Shown: positions 47,511-58,227 of the stretch, piece by piece
Layout of the letters: each line of letters opens with the position of its first letter
Numbering within the stretch: the stretch's first letter is position 1
Assembly: GCA_014281115.1 (NCBI GenBank)
Contig: JACONQ010000005.1
Coordinates: 1,736,001 to 1,800,000 of the forward strand
Source of the DNA: Laburnicola sp. R22_1
Lineage: Eukaryota > Ascomycota > Dothideomycetes > Pleosporales > Didymosphaeriaceae
Direction: 5' to 3'
DNA: 64,000 nt
Made by a program: the position numbers and the translations under genes
Notes under the pieces: model-generated
What the model saw: the letters and a program-made list of their open reading frames with translations, nothing else
What the model was told of the DNA's origin: nothing
Databases searched by the model: none

Positions 47511-48585
47511 ATGGGTTTCTTGAACACATTCGCTTCTACGCTCGCTGCTACTGCTGCCGTCGTCTCCGCTCAACACGATGCGGGTGCGAGGATTGATAAG
47601 CCGCCGCTATACGATAACCTTAATGCGCTGAGGCAGGGCCTCATCGACCATCTCCCTGAGGCCAACTTCAGGGCGGATCTCCAAGCCGCTGGTACGGTAC
47701 CTAAGGGCTGCCATGATATCGCGACGGGCCAAGTGGACAAGAACGTCAACTTCGATCCAGCCTTGTTCGACGTTTTCAACGTCGTGTATGATGACGTGAG
47801 TAGCTTGATCGTTTGTCTGGAGAGCTAGAGTGTTGACGCATGAAATAGTGTGCCAATGACCCTTGGGTCTTCTGCCACCACAAGCAATCGCCCGTCACGA
47901 TAGACTCAATGGCGAGACAATTCGGCAAGTTGCCGATCCAGATGCGACAATGGGTTCGTCATGTAGTCGATATTCCCGACGAGGCCGGCCACGCATTCGA
48001 ATTCGATGGTAAGAATGTCGTCAGTGTGACACCTCGCAGTGCTAACGAGTGTAACTAGGCTCGGTCACATTCTTCAACCCGAAAGACGACATGCTGCCCG
48101 TATTCATCCACGAGACAGGACACAGCCTGGATCTGATGGGAGCCTACGGCGATTCCATTTCATCCTCGGACGCATTCTTCGATGCTCTTAGCAAGGACAC
48201 CCACGTGCCTGATACGTATGCTGCGACCAACGCTATCGAAGATGTGGCTCAGAATACGGTTGTTGCCGTCTTCAACGAGAACTACCCAGGAGGTTTCGGG
48301 GCTATCGAGCCCAACTACGGACCGATCCAATACCAATATTTCACGGTTATCGGCAGGTCGATTGAAGCGGACCAGGGCAACAATCTCTTCAAGCCTGGAC
48401 AGAATGCACAGTGCACACATCGTATGCCTCCTTCGGAGCCTGTCCCGATCGGCGGCGCGAAAACGCGTAGCTTGCACGAGCGCAGGGGCGCTCCTCCTGT
48501 TATCGGCTTGAGCAACTCGGTCAAGACAATAGAGAGCCGCAGGGAGGGCAAGGATAAGATCGGCGATTGCTCTCTTACGTGGTGA
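47511..48585 (+). CDS. Secreted con-13-like protein with zincin motif
   Basis: Three exons (47511-47795, 47849-48008, 48059-48585) give about 323 aa. A signal peptide (MGFLNTFASTLAATAAVVSA) is followed by a secreted domain with several cysteines (KGCHDIA, CANDPWVFCHH). The motif HETGHSLDLMGAYGD has the HExxH arrangement of zinc metallopeptidases, though the later ligands are uncertain. Layout resembles the fungal conidiation-specific con-13 family, whose function is unknown. The start at 47511 is the first ATG; an upstream TTG in frame is unlikely. The C-terminal 60 residues are basic (RSLHERRGAPPV, ESRREGKDK) and may be processed. Possible role: conidial surface or extracellular proteolysis. 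Confidence 0.75.
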
Positions 48586-49560
48586 TATGGTCATGAGCTT
48601 GTGTTCTTCAGCGGCTGGTGTTCGGGATGAAGCTTTCATATTTATACTCCCCGGGTGGGCTTACTTCTTCTTGTAAATGGATTCCATTGTGATACCTTTT
48701 CCGTGGCATGTTGGAGGCTCGGGAGCGAGGTGAAATGCTAGCGGATAGCTTCTTCGAAGGGTCGAAAAATATAAACGAATCACTTACCCACGCGAATCTT
48801 TGGGGTTGACGTGTCTTTATCGGTGTGTAAGACGTCCATCTGGAAACTAATTTTTCATGTGTTGTTTGAATAGACGACTAGCTAGCAGACGCAGTATCAT
48901 TATCTCGTTAGGGTGTGGCCGGTGCCATGCACGGCTTCGTAGGAATAGGAGGATGGTTGCGTGGTGAGGGCTCATCACCTTTCGGGGCTAAGAGTACCCG
49001 TGGATCCGTGGACACTAGTGTGTCACGTGGTAGCAATCTTGCCCAGCCAGGTGACCAAATCTAGTTTAGTTTGGTTCCGCAGCGTACTTCGTGTCAAACA
49101 TTCCTCACAATGTTCTCACTCTCCTCTTCTTCGCTCATTGCATCTACGACTCATCTTTATAATTAAAATCAGGGCCGATATATCTCTTGGCCTTACTCCT
49201 CGATTGCTCTACCTCCTGTTTGGCGCTCAATTTTGCGCTGCTGTGTAACGCAGAGAGAGGGACAACAAAACGCGGTGCGAATCATCAAAAGACTGCGCAT
49301 CACAATTTGGAAGCTATCATAACGCATTTACGCAATATTCTTGTAGAAAAGGACAAGGCTTATCTAATATTAGGTTGCGTTACTCGAATTCTCCTATAAG
49401 AGTCTTATTTTTGATCCAGCCTCGTATTTCTCCTCTACAGACAGGGGTTTTCGGGCGTTCTACGCCGCGATGTCGTTATATATGCCTATGGCGGTATCCA
49501 GTCAGAACGAATAAAATATGTGTTGAGACGCGAGCGAAGTCAAAAAAATTCAATTAATCC
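48586..49560. other. Intergenic region
   Basis: Nearly 1 kb; no supported gene. Confidence 0.45.
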
Positions 49561-49735
49561 TCACTCTATAACAACGGTATGAGCTACAGCTCGTTGAGCC
49601 CAAAACGCATGATACATACTATGCGAGTCTCGACAAAACGGGACCTCGCACGACAAATCCATCATACCGACCCTCGTATAAACATCACCCTTAGGTTTCA
49701 AAAGCAGCGTTGAGATGCAGGAGCCCTCGCTACCG
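49561..49735 (-). other. Frame-shifted C-terminal tail of the HET gene
   Basis: Translating one frame over gives YGSEGSCISTLL, KGDVYTRVGMMDLSC and a further 30 residues to TGA at 49561-49563. This resembles the usual HET C-terminus (glycine, then a segment like LLLKP..G..YxRVG). It is absent from the main frame, which stops at 49730. Confidence 0.55.
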
Positions 49736-52195
49736 TATCCTTACTCCCATCGCCATGACGTCGCGGAGTTGTTCCGTATCTGTCATCTCTTGGTCCAAGC
49801 AGAGAGTTGCCTGTGCGGACAGCCCATCAAAGTCAAGACGGAAACACGGCTTCGACTGATCGTCCTGCAGATCCGTGGTGCCTATTCCGAAATCTTCTAC
49901 GTCGGGCCATTGGTCGTTTAGCCAGGATGCGCTCAGGGCTGGACCTGTCATCTTCAGAAGTTTCGGTGCGTTCTGTTTACCAGCAACCTCTTCTGCTCGA
50001 CCGCTCGACACGTATTCCCGCAGGGTCTGCCAGTCCCCGTGTTCATCGCCAAGCAGTATCGTACAAAAAGGATTGACGACAATGCTGTTATAGAACCTTG
50101 CGCCTCCCTGCCAGCCAGCCCAAGACCAACTTGGAAACCCGAGACGTCTGTTTGTGGGGACTTTGTGGCGCCAGCACAGGGCAATGAAGCTTTTGCTCTC
50201 AATTGGGACTCCCCACACATGCGTTGTATTCGTCGCTTTGAGGATGCCCAGGCAAGCATTCAGTGCATCGGACTCATGGGAGAGCGCACGCCTCGAAATA
50301 TCTTTCAAGTAAGACTCGTGGTTTCGAAAGCCCGTCGGAAAAACCATTTCGGAAAACGAAGGCGAGTCGAATAATAAGCTCATTTCATCATCAACTGCGC
50401 TCTTGGGATTCAAGTGCAGGCTCTCAGACAGTGAAGTCGTGTTACAAACGTAGAAGACCTGGTGGTCCGTAAAGACCAATTTGCGCTTCGATAGTACACC
50501 CTCCTGGTAGGTCCAGGCACGTTCCCACCAGGAGGATTTGGGGAAATCTGAGCCGGGTCGCATCGACCGCACCAATTTTGTGTTTCCAATGCGGACTTGA
50601 TCCTGCAGAGAACGAGGCTTTGCTCCTACGCCTGGGAGACCGTATGTTGGATCATCGCCCGCTGCCGCAATGATAGTCAGTTGTGCGTTGGTGTAGATCT
50701 GATCCATGTTTTGGATGAGCTTGTGCTTCTCAGCCGCGTTCCCTTGATCAATACACTAGAGCGGTCAGCGAGGTCCACATACGAGTTGCTAATGTCGTAC
50801 ATATCGGTCTACCCAGAGGTAGCGAAATTTCATCTCTACGGTAACGCGGAGAGCATCTTCAACAGTGGCAGGAAAAGACGTATCGGACAATGCTTCTTCT
50901 TGATCAAAAGATGCCTTGCCCCAAACGTATGATAATGCCACGTATTTGCATTTAGATCCAGCTGGAACGACCCGTCGTGAAACGCAGTCTATGACTCTGA
51001 AGCCTGGAAGTTCGACTCCGCGCTTTGGACGACAGGTATCGGCATGTCCGTGGCGACACTGCGAAATCATCTGTCTGAGAGAATCGTAGTTAATTGACTC
51101 TAGATTGATGATTGGAGGTTTCCACTGCCCGTTGTGAGCAGTCGAATGAACAGTAATCAATGATCCTTCCCGCTCGCCGTTAATATGCGCGAATAGGACA
51201 CGCGTGCTGTCTCTTTGTGAGCGCCCTATACGCAGTTCGAAATCTATCGTTCCGTCCCGCGACTTTGCTTGACTCGATGTACGAAGCCCTATTCTTCCCA
51301 GGAACTGGCAGATGTTGCAGGTGGAATCCAAGAGCTTGAGAGGCGATTCCTGTAGTGCGTACACTAGGTGACGTTCCTTCAAGCTCATATGTGCCAACCT
51401 GGACCAACGCACAGAGCAACAGCGTCGACACAGTCCGGTCTGGAACCCAGGGTCAAGTATCTCGCCACGGTCAGATTGGATCCGTTCCTTGAAGAAAGTA
51501 TCTTCCATCGTTCGCTGGGGGCGATCTTCGAGATAGATGTCGTTGTAGGATTTGGCCTGGTTATAGCAGAACTCTTCGAATAGATACTGATCCTCATAGA
51601 AACCTCTTCTGTCTTCCAAAGTACTGCCATATTCTGCTTCACGGTTTTCTGCCTCGTACAGGGCCTCGGCGCGTAAAGCTTCCTCGCGTAAAGCCTCCTC
51701 TTCTAAGTCTTGTTTTAGACTTGCGGTGTAGGCTTGGTCGAAATTTTCAAGATCATCTTCGGTGTAGAAACCGTAATAATCTTCTTCGTCCAGTTCCCGA
51801 AAAAGATACCCATGCTCATCGAATTCTCTTTGCATTTTCGAGTCGGCATCGTCATGGGCATCAAGCTCAGATTTGGTGCGCACAGCATCTTTCTGCAAAG
51901 CATCCTCCCCCAAGGCCTCCTCTTTCAAAGCCTCCTCCTTCAAACTCTCTTCCGTAGCCGAATCATACGCCTCTTCCAAATCTTCATCCCTAGCATCCTC
52001 CAAATCGCGACGACGCTTCCAACAAACACCCCTACTCACGAAACCACTCTCGTCATTCCCATCAACGCCCTCTCTCGACGATAAGATGGAATCCCCGTCA
52101 GCCAGTTGAATCTCGTCCCGCGCATCACGCTTCCTTGGAACGACACTCGGCGTAACACTTCCATCTCCGTGTTCTACCATAGGTCCTGAAAGCAT
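49730..52195 (-). CDS. HET-domain protein with acidic N-terminal extension
   Basis: Two exons (52195-50801, 50755-49730) give about 806 aa. Residues 1-250 are very acidic with short Glu/Ala/Leu units (ESLKEEALKEEALGEDAL; ALREEALRAEALYEAE) likely to form helices or coiled coils. A CRRCCSVRW motif and the HET domain follow (YVALSYVWGKASF, FRYLWVDRY, CIDQ across the intron, TIIAAAGDDPTYGLPG, RAWTYQEGVLSKRKLVF, LGFPSWSWAGW). The intron sits at the same place and phase as in the broken HET gene at 44-46 kb, so the two are paralogues. The frame stops at 49730, but the next frame continues with a conserved HET tail (GSEGSCISTLLLKPKG..) to 49561; one extra base near 49735 would explain it. HET proteins mediate incompatibility cell death. 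Confidence 0.85.
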
Positions 52196-52639
52196 AGCTG
52201 CTGCTACGAGTAAAATACCACAACAACAGAATCAGAAATGAGGAACAGGACAAAGAGTCCACGAGGGTGCATGTAGTAAAGTAAGCGCATAACGCACAGA
52301 CCAATAAAATGTGGCTGTGATGCTTCTCTGCCACTGCCATGCAGGCAGCCACCACGACCTCGATGGTTAGCCGACACCAAAGCTGAACCAGCATACGAAC
52401 ACCAATCCAGCCATCTTACCCAGATATTGTTTATTGTGCAACATATAATACAAGCCTATGCGTACACTACGCACGTTTCCCGCGCTCACGAAAAAAAACG
52501 CCAAGCATCCAGAAATACTATACGCATATACTGGCTTCCAAATACCCTTTCGAAAATGGCCGCACCATGAACCCAAGCACTACAGCTGGTCGTTCGTCGT
52601 TGTAGAATCCTTCTTTTTCCGGATAAACGTGAGCAAGTC
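52196..52639. other. Intergenic region
   Basis: Spacer between the HET start and the 3' end of the RNase III-like gene. No gene is seen. Confidence 0.45.
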
Positions 52640-55240
52640 TCACGGATCTACTGCTTGTGTTGAACTTGAATTCGGTCTCATTTTGGGCGACACATCGTCC
52701 GAAATAATCGGTCCCGCTCTACACGGGTCGGTCTCCTCACCGGCGGCAGGTGAAGTCACACATGCAGGCTTTGCCACACTGGATTCCCCGATGATATCGA
52801 CTTTTCCAACGATTGGAAGGTATTCGTCCGCAGGCATCGCCGCCGCCTCGCTATCCGCCATATTCGGTACTTCGACAATCTCAGCCGTCTCGACAACCGG
52901 AATGTTCTCGTCCAAAGACACCTCCGCCTCAACATCCACCTCATGCGCCACTTCAATAACCTCACTCGTCTCGACTCCCATCTCATCTCCAAGCGATAAC
53001 GCCGACTCCCCTCCCATACGCTGCTCTTCCCCTTGTTCCCCCTCTCCAACAACCCCCTCGTTCTTATTCAGTTCCAAGTCTTCCACTGTCTGTGGAGAAA
53101 GACGTTTTAGGTTGAGTTGAAGACGCAAAATCTTAGTCTGCAGTCTGGACGCCTCCTCTCTTAATCGTGACTGTCGCACATGGTTCATAGATGGCTTATA
53201 ACGAAGCTTATACTCGACATGGGATTTCAGAGCCCTCAGGCAATCGATCCGATTTAGTATGTCCTCCATTTCCGTACAATGATCACCTAGGTGGGTCTGC
53301 CCTGGCTGTATCTCTTGTGAAAATGCAGCCCTTTTTAGTTGGGATTCGAAGACAGATAACCTCTGTTTAAAATAACGTAATCGAAATTCTGCGTTACGTT
53401 TTGATCCCTCTTTCTCTGCCTTGGCGTGGATCAGCGACCATAACTTGATCTTCTGTTGAGTCAATTCGTAATCAGTAATAGACGGTTTGATATCATTTTG
53501 CCATCGCTTGTACTTGTCGTACTTGGAAGCCATCTCCGTTGCAGTGGTTTTCTCGGGTTCTCCGGCTTCTTTGATCCCTCTTTTGGTCTCTTCGACGACT
53601 GCGGCTTGTTTGACCGCTTCAGAGTTTCCGGACACATCGTTCTTGGCAATCACATGCTCTGGTACAGTTCTTGTCGCCTCATCCGCAGGCTTCTCCAGTT
53701 TCTCCGCCGGATGTGGCTGACCTCCCATGGGGTTTTCCTCGCCCAAGGGCTTCTCGGCGGTTCTTGGAGTCATCGAAACACCTTGCGGTGACAGCTTTGC
53801 AAGACGTTTCCAAGCCGTATACCACGGCCTGGGCGCACGCTCATCGATAACCTGCTCAACCCGCTCAGCCTTCTCGTCTTTCGTCGTGTCTGTGACTGTG
53901 TTCCTAGTCTCCTCTACTGCACGCACCTGCTCCGTCTCTTGCTTGTTCTCCCCCGCTATCCGCAAGAGTTCATGCTGATCCAGTCCCGCTATTTGGATTA
54001 TCCTCGCCACGCCGTCCAACTCGTTTCCCGAATCCACGTAGACAGCACCCAGTATCGCTTCAAATGTTTCGGCGATTTCATTTGTCGTCGGAGGACGTGT
54101 CTCGTCATTTACCGAGCGGAGAACTGCCTTGTCGAAGCCCATTTTCAACCCTCTGATAGCTAGAGTTTGACGTGTCGAAGTCTCACTTTGTATACGAGCG
54201 TAATCTCTCGTCTCATTGCCAGTGCGCCACCACAGTTCGGCAATAACCCAACACAGAGCGCGGTCGCCTATTAGAGCGAGTCGGTGTCGGCTTGGGACCC
54301 TCATGGTGGCTCCCTCCCAGTAAAGAAGTATTTCTGGACCCGACCCTTTTAGCGCCTCAACGCAGAGCAATTTGTTCCGAAATCTATAGTCGATGGCCTT
54401 CTCAACGAGGGCAACGCGGTAGGCACTTTCAAAGACGTCATGGTGGACTCGTGAAGGCACCTGACGGAAGCTCGAGGCACCTTTGTCGAGGCTGTGGTAG
54501 GCAATATCCTGACGCTCGGAAAGGTCTGGGGGGTGAGACGAAGAGTCGAAAAGTTCATAGGGCCGGTATTTGACCCATGGAATGAAGTCTACAAGTCTGC
54601 ATCTGTCTGCCGTTGGTACTTTCTGTTCCGCCGTTGGTACTTTCTGTTCCGCCGTTGGTGCTTTCTGTTCCGCCGTTGGTGCTTTCTGTTCCGCCGTTGG
54701 TACTCTCTGTTCTGCCGTTGGTGCTTTCTGTTCTGCCGTTAATACTCTCTGTTGAATCTTATTGTGGTTTTCCGTAACTGGCTCATCGTCCGGGACGCTC
54801 TGCTCGGCTTCAATTTTCAATTCCGTGTTCCACTCCACTTCTTCTGCGTGCTCCTTCCATAGCTTTCGTTTTTGTTGATGCGTCAACCCGAGGGTCCCGC
54901 CGAGGGCATCTGCGTACATACTACGGGGCCGGATGGCAGGTCTACCAACCGTGTATCCCCTGGCTATACCTACATCTAAGAGGCGCTGCTGGCGATTTGT
55001 CAGATCCCAGCCTCTCGCCTGTATAGACTGCAGGTTTTCCAGTAACATTTTGAACGAATTTACTTCATGAGGTTCAAGTGTAACTCCGTCATCTTCTAAG
55101 AACCACGAAAAGTAATATGTCCGCCCACTGGGTGGTGAGTAGTTGTAGTTGTGTGTAACAGAGGCCACGTGATCAACCAAGCTTGGGCGGTACCCTAAGC
55201 GTGGATGTCGCGTGCGAACGGTCCGGAGAAATGAAGACAT
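52640..55240 (-). CDS. Large protein with degenerate RNase III domain
   Basis: Intronless, 866 aa, true ATG at 55240. Residues about 168-212 are a seven-residue repeat (TAEQKAP/TAEQKVP, about six copies). Residues about 277-420 match the RNase III fold: VEKAIDYRFRNKLLCVEAL, LALIGDRALCWVIAEL, TNEIAETFEAILGAVYVDSG. Of the four catalytic acids, the Asp of the first motif (D326) and the Glu of the second (E394) are kept. The first motif Glu is Ala (A322) and the second motif Asp is Glu (E391). The C-terminal half is charged and coiled-coil-like (long Lys/Glu/Arg helices near 600-750), then acidic. No dsRNA-binding or helicase domain is seen, so it is not Dicer. Activity is doubtful; a structural or regulatory role is possible. 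Confidence 0.8.
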   Translation of the reverse strand: MSSFLRTVRTRHPRLGYRPSLVDHVASVTHNYNYSPPSGRTYYFSWFLEDDGVTLEPHEVNSFKMLLENLQSIQARGWDLTNRQQRLLDVGIARGYTVGRPAIRPRSMYADALGGTLGLTHQQKRKLWKEHAEEVEWNTELKIEAEQSVPDDEPVTENHNKIQQRVLTAEQKAPTAEQRVPTAEQKAPTAEQKAPTAEQKVPTAEQKVPTADRCRLVDFIPWVKYRPYELFDSSSHPPDLSERQDIAYHSLDKGASSFRQVPSRVHHDVFESAYRVALVEKAIDYRFRNKLLCVEALKGSGPEILLYWEGATMRVPSRHRLALIGDRALCWVIAELWWRTGNETRDYARIQSETSTRQTLAIRGLKMGFDKAVLRSVNDETRPPTTNEIAETFEAILGAVYVDSGNELDGVARIIQIAGLDQHELLRIAGENKQETEQVRAVEETRNTVTDTTKDEKAERVEQVIDERAPRPWYTAWKRLAKLSPQGVSMTPRTAEKPLGEENPMGGQPHPAEKLEKPADEATRTVPEHVIAKNDVSGNSEAVKQAAVVEETKRGIKEAGEPEKTTATEMASKYDKYKRWQNDIKPSITDYELTQQKIKLWSLIHAKAEKEGSKRNAEFRLRYFKQRLSVFESQLKRAAFSQEIQPGQTHLGDHCTEMEDILNRIDCLRALKSHVEYKLRYKPSMNHVRQSRLREEASRLQTKILRLQLNLKRLSPQTVEDLELNKNEGVVGEGEQGEEQRMGGESALSLGDEMGVETSEVIEVAHEVDVEAEVSLDENIPVVETAEIVEVPNMADSEAAAMPADEYLPIVGKVDIIGESSVAKPACVTSPAAGEETDPCRAGPIISDDVSPKMRPNSSSTQAVDP
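54608..54751 (-). repeat. 21-bp coding tandem repeat (TAEQKxP)
   Basis: About six to seven 21-bp units (plus strand CGTTGGTACTTTCTGTTCCG and variants) encode TAEQ(K/R)(A/V)P. Units are nearly identical in DNA, so the expansion is recent. Confidence 0.9.
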
Positions 55241-56275
55241 GAGGAGAGGCCCTGAAGAGAGGGTAATTGTAGCTGGACAAGGTTGACGAAAAATTCTGTA
55301 TACACGTCAGCCAGATACGCGTTGCATTCATTGACGGAGACAAACGTGGAACTATGGACGAGCTCGATAGTTGTGTACACCACCACCCGCCTTCCTCCTG
55401 TCGTTGGCCGACTTCAGAAACGGCATCCCATTAACATCATTCGCCTGGTACAGTGGTACAGCTCTGAGAGGGCGGTTTGTTGATGCAATAAATCGTGACG
55501 ACAAGGGATGTTGGAGGCTTCCTTCCCGAGATTTTTTATCGATAGACGCACGGACCGGAGTTTGATGGCCCACGCACCTTTATATATACAATTCTTTATA
55601 TAATTAATATACTATATCTAAGATGTATGTGTTGTTAATTTAATCTACCTAGGGGTAGGACGACAAAGGCTTTCATCTCAAATAACATGACCAAAAAAGC
55701 AGCGCCCCCTGCTTAGTAAACAAAAAGAGCGTAAACTAAGATGTATACTTTATACTTTTATAGCTTTATTTTCTTATATTTGTAGTAGATGCGGCGCTGT
55801 TTTTGAATCGATGGGTCTATGCTTACGTACAACTTTTTCCACATCGCCAGAGAAGGCTGCTGCGGCTGCACTTTGATCAAATCCTCAACTCACAACCAAA
55901 AGGCCAAAGCCGCGCAGTCTCACCGCCCATCGCAGTCTGTCAAACTGCACACATAGGCCAGCTAACGCCCGAGCAAACGCAGTTGCCACCACCGCCAACA
56001 GGCAAGAACAAGCAAGAACAAGCAACACACCCCCATAAGCCCACGAAGATCAACTACCACACTCACATCACACGCAATACTACCCAAACCGAACATATCG
56101 AGCACAAAACAACCGTACCATTGGGCAATATAAAGGGCAAGCCATGAATCCATGCATCAAATTCTACTCAAAAATGTCAACCACACACCACCCCCAATCC
56201 TCGCTTCCACATGCAGCACAACCTCCCGCTTCCCCGCACAGCACACGTATACACAGTCAGAGCAAGTACTTCGCC
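55241..56275. other. Intergenic region containing a dispersed repeat
   Basis: No supported gene. An AT-rich section begins near 55.57 kb and includes the repeat at 55622-55740. The right part is the 3' flank of the GH17 gene. Confidence 0.45.
55622..55740 (+). repeat. Little-mutated copy of a dispersed repeat
   Basis: Contains CTACCTAGGGGTAGGACGAC, then GCAGCGCCCCCTGC. It aligns in inverted orientation with the RIP-mutated copy at 24678-24795. This copy keeps most G and C, so it serves as the near-original reference. Element type is unknown. Confidence 0.75.
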
Positions 56276-57329
56276 TTACGATGCCGTGTTGACGCACTTG
56301 AGCGAGTACTTGGCCTTACGGTCAGCCGTCATGGCACCCCAAGTAGTCTCATCCGCGGCCTTGCCGTTATCACCCACAGAAGCAGGCTTCCACGGCTCGT
56401 CAAAGGCCTCAAAGAAGAAAGCGTTGAAGCCCCAGTCGATGAGCCCGCAGAAGCCGTTGTGGTAGAAGTCTTTTGCGTTTTCCAATCCGCCCTTGGCAGC
56501 GCCGTAGTCGGTGCCAACTGCACACTGGAGTCAGCGATTGCACCGCATGTAGGGAGGTTCATTGTAGGTTGGGGTATACGTATACATACCAGCAGTAGGC
56601 CAGCCCGTCTCGCCATTCCAGATCTCAATCTTATCCGCGCCGCCGACCTTGGCTTCAATGTGCGTGATGGCCTGGTACATGTCGTCGAGGTAGACGTGCG
56701 TAGCGTTGTCGCCGCCCGCGCCCTGCCAGAAGGCAAACGCGTTGATCATGAGGATGTCCACCGAACCGAGGATAGCGTCGGCAGTGCCGTCGTCGAACTT
56801 GTTCCACGAGTCTGCGGTGCCGACCTTGATGTTGTCCGGCAACTTGCTCTTGACCGTCTCGATCTTGTCCTTGAGCTCCTCGCCTGTGAAGTTGCCGCGG
56901 TACAGCGTCTCCGACCCGACCGTCACGGCGTAGATTGTGTTCTTGTACTCTTCAGCCGCGGCCTCGATGGCGTTGAGGTCGTTGTTGAAGGATTCTTCGA
57001 CGTCGGGCCTGGGCGGTGGTTAGCAAGCGCGCCGCAGTGGACAAGATAGGGCGCGCATACCAGATTCCGAGCACGACCTTGAAGCTTTTCTTCACGGCAG
57101 CAGGCAGGATGGCCTTGGTCATGTTGCAGTCGGCCGCGGCGTAGCCGCGCACGATGGTCGCGCCGGATGCCGACTTGATGGCGTCGAAGTCGGCTTCGTA
57201 GTCGGTCTGCGCCTTGCATGATCCATCAGGCAGCTTCGTGCCGAGCGCAAAGCCCATTTGGCCCTTCGCAGCAGACACGACAGCAGGCGCCGCCGCAAGA
57301 GCGACGGCAGCAGCAGTCGAGAAACGCAT
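56276..57329 (-). CDS. Secreted GH17 beta-1,3-glucanase (Bgl2-like)
   Basis: Three exons (57329-57061, 57008-56590, 56517-56276) give 309 aa. A signal peptide (MRFSTAAAVALAAAPAVVSA) leads into a GH17 barrel. The acid/base Glu is in TVGSETLYR and the nucleophile Glu in IWNGETGWPTA. Further family marks are IKSASGATIVRGYAAADCN and INAFAFWQG. The end, CGLIDWGFNAFFFEAFDEPWKP, is typical of Bgl2/Scw-type fungal wall glucanases and transferases. No GPI signal or Ser/Thr-rich tail is present, so it is probably soluble or wall-bound non-covalently. Splicing at both introns keeps frame. Confidence 0.95.
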
Positions 57330-58227
57330 CTTGGATAGTTGTTGAGGTTATGTGATGTGAGGTTATTTAGAGATATATGTATCGAGAAAAGAGCGTGAGC
57401 AGGGTAGGAATTAAAAGAAGGACAGAACGCTGGCGAGCAAAGAACGGCTGTACAATCGAAATGCACAAGAGGGTGGGAGTGAATAGGGACAGTGACGGTG
57501 GAGGGAGGGCCGCGCGAGAAGAAGGGGTCCGCCAACGGTGATCCCGACCAGTCACCCTAACCAGTCCGGCCCCTGTCATGCGGCGCATCTGCCGCCTTGT
57601 CGCAGCACGCTGTCTACGGCAAAGCTTTCGGACGTTGTCGCAATATTCGCGGAGGCCAGAGGTCGTCCGCTCGAGTTGCAGGCTGCCTCTTTCACCAACA
57701 GCGTGATACTTTGTTCATTGTGGTTCACGGCTGTTACGCAAGAACAAACATGGCAGAACATGGCAGACCTTACCACCAAGGAACCCTAACATTGACGGCT
57801 CCAAACAAAACAAAACAAAACACCCTATTTCTAATATGTACTTCGCCGCAAAAATCCACAAGACCATTCACCTGTCCCAAAGACAAAATAGCCTCAGGGC
57901 ATCCAACCGCTTGCTTACCCAGCTTAGCATCCGCGCCGCAAGACATGCAGGAACCGCCCAACCAGCGCCCATCTCCCCCTGCTATCTTTAGCACCAGTAA
58001 ATCCGCTGAAAGTCCGCTGAAACAAATCCCACGAAGCCCGTCGTTCATGCCCGAGCACAGCACAGTCACGCTGTTGCGAACAACCAACAAGTCATACGCA
58101 TCCGTACTGCTCCCAGGAACTACAAAACGCCGCACATACATAAACATTTGACGCAGCGGCTGCACTTCACGATATCCAAACAGCCTTAAGGCCTGTGACG
58201 TACTCAAACGCTGAACCCCCTCCCTCT
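57330..58227. other. Intergenic region
   Basis: Promoter of the GH17 gene and 3' flank of the mannosidase gene. The open frame at 57597-58151 has no recognisable domain. Confidence 0.45.

Noticed and set aside
52640..55240. Dicer identity for the RNase III-like protein
   Set aside because: Only one RNase III domain and no helicase, PAZ or dsRNA-binding domain; two catalytic residues are changed.
57597..58151. 184-codon plus-strand frame
   Set aside because: Low-complexity composition, no domain, and located between two well-defined genes' control regions.
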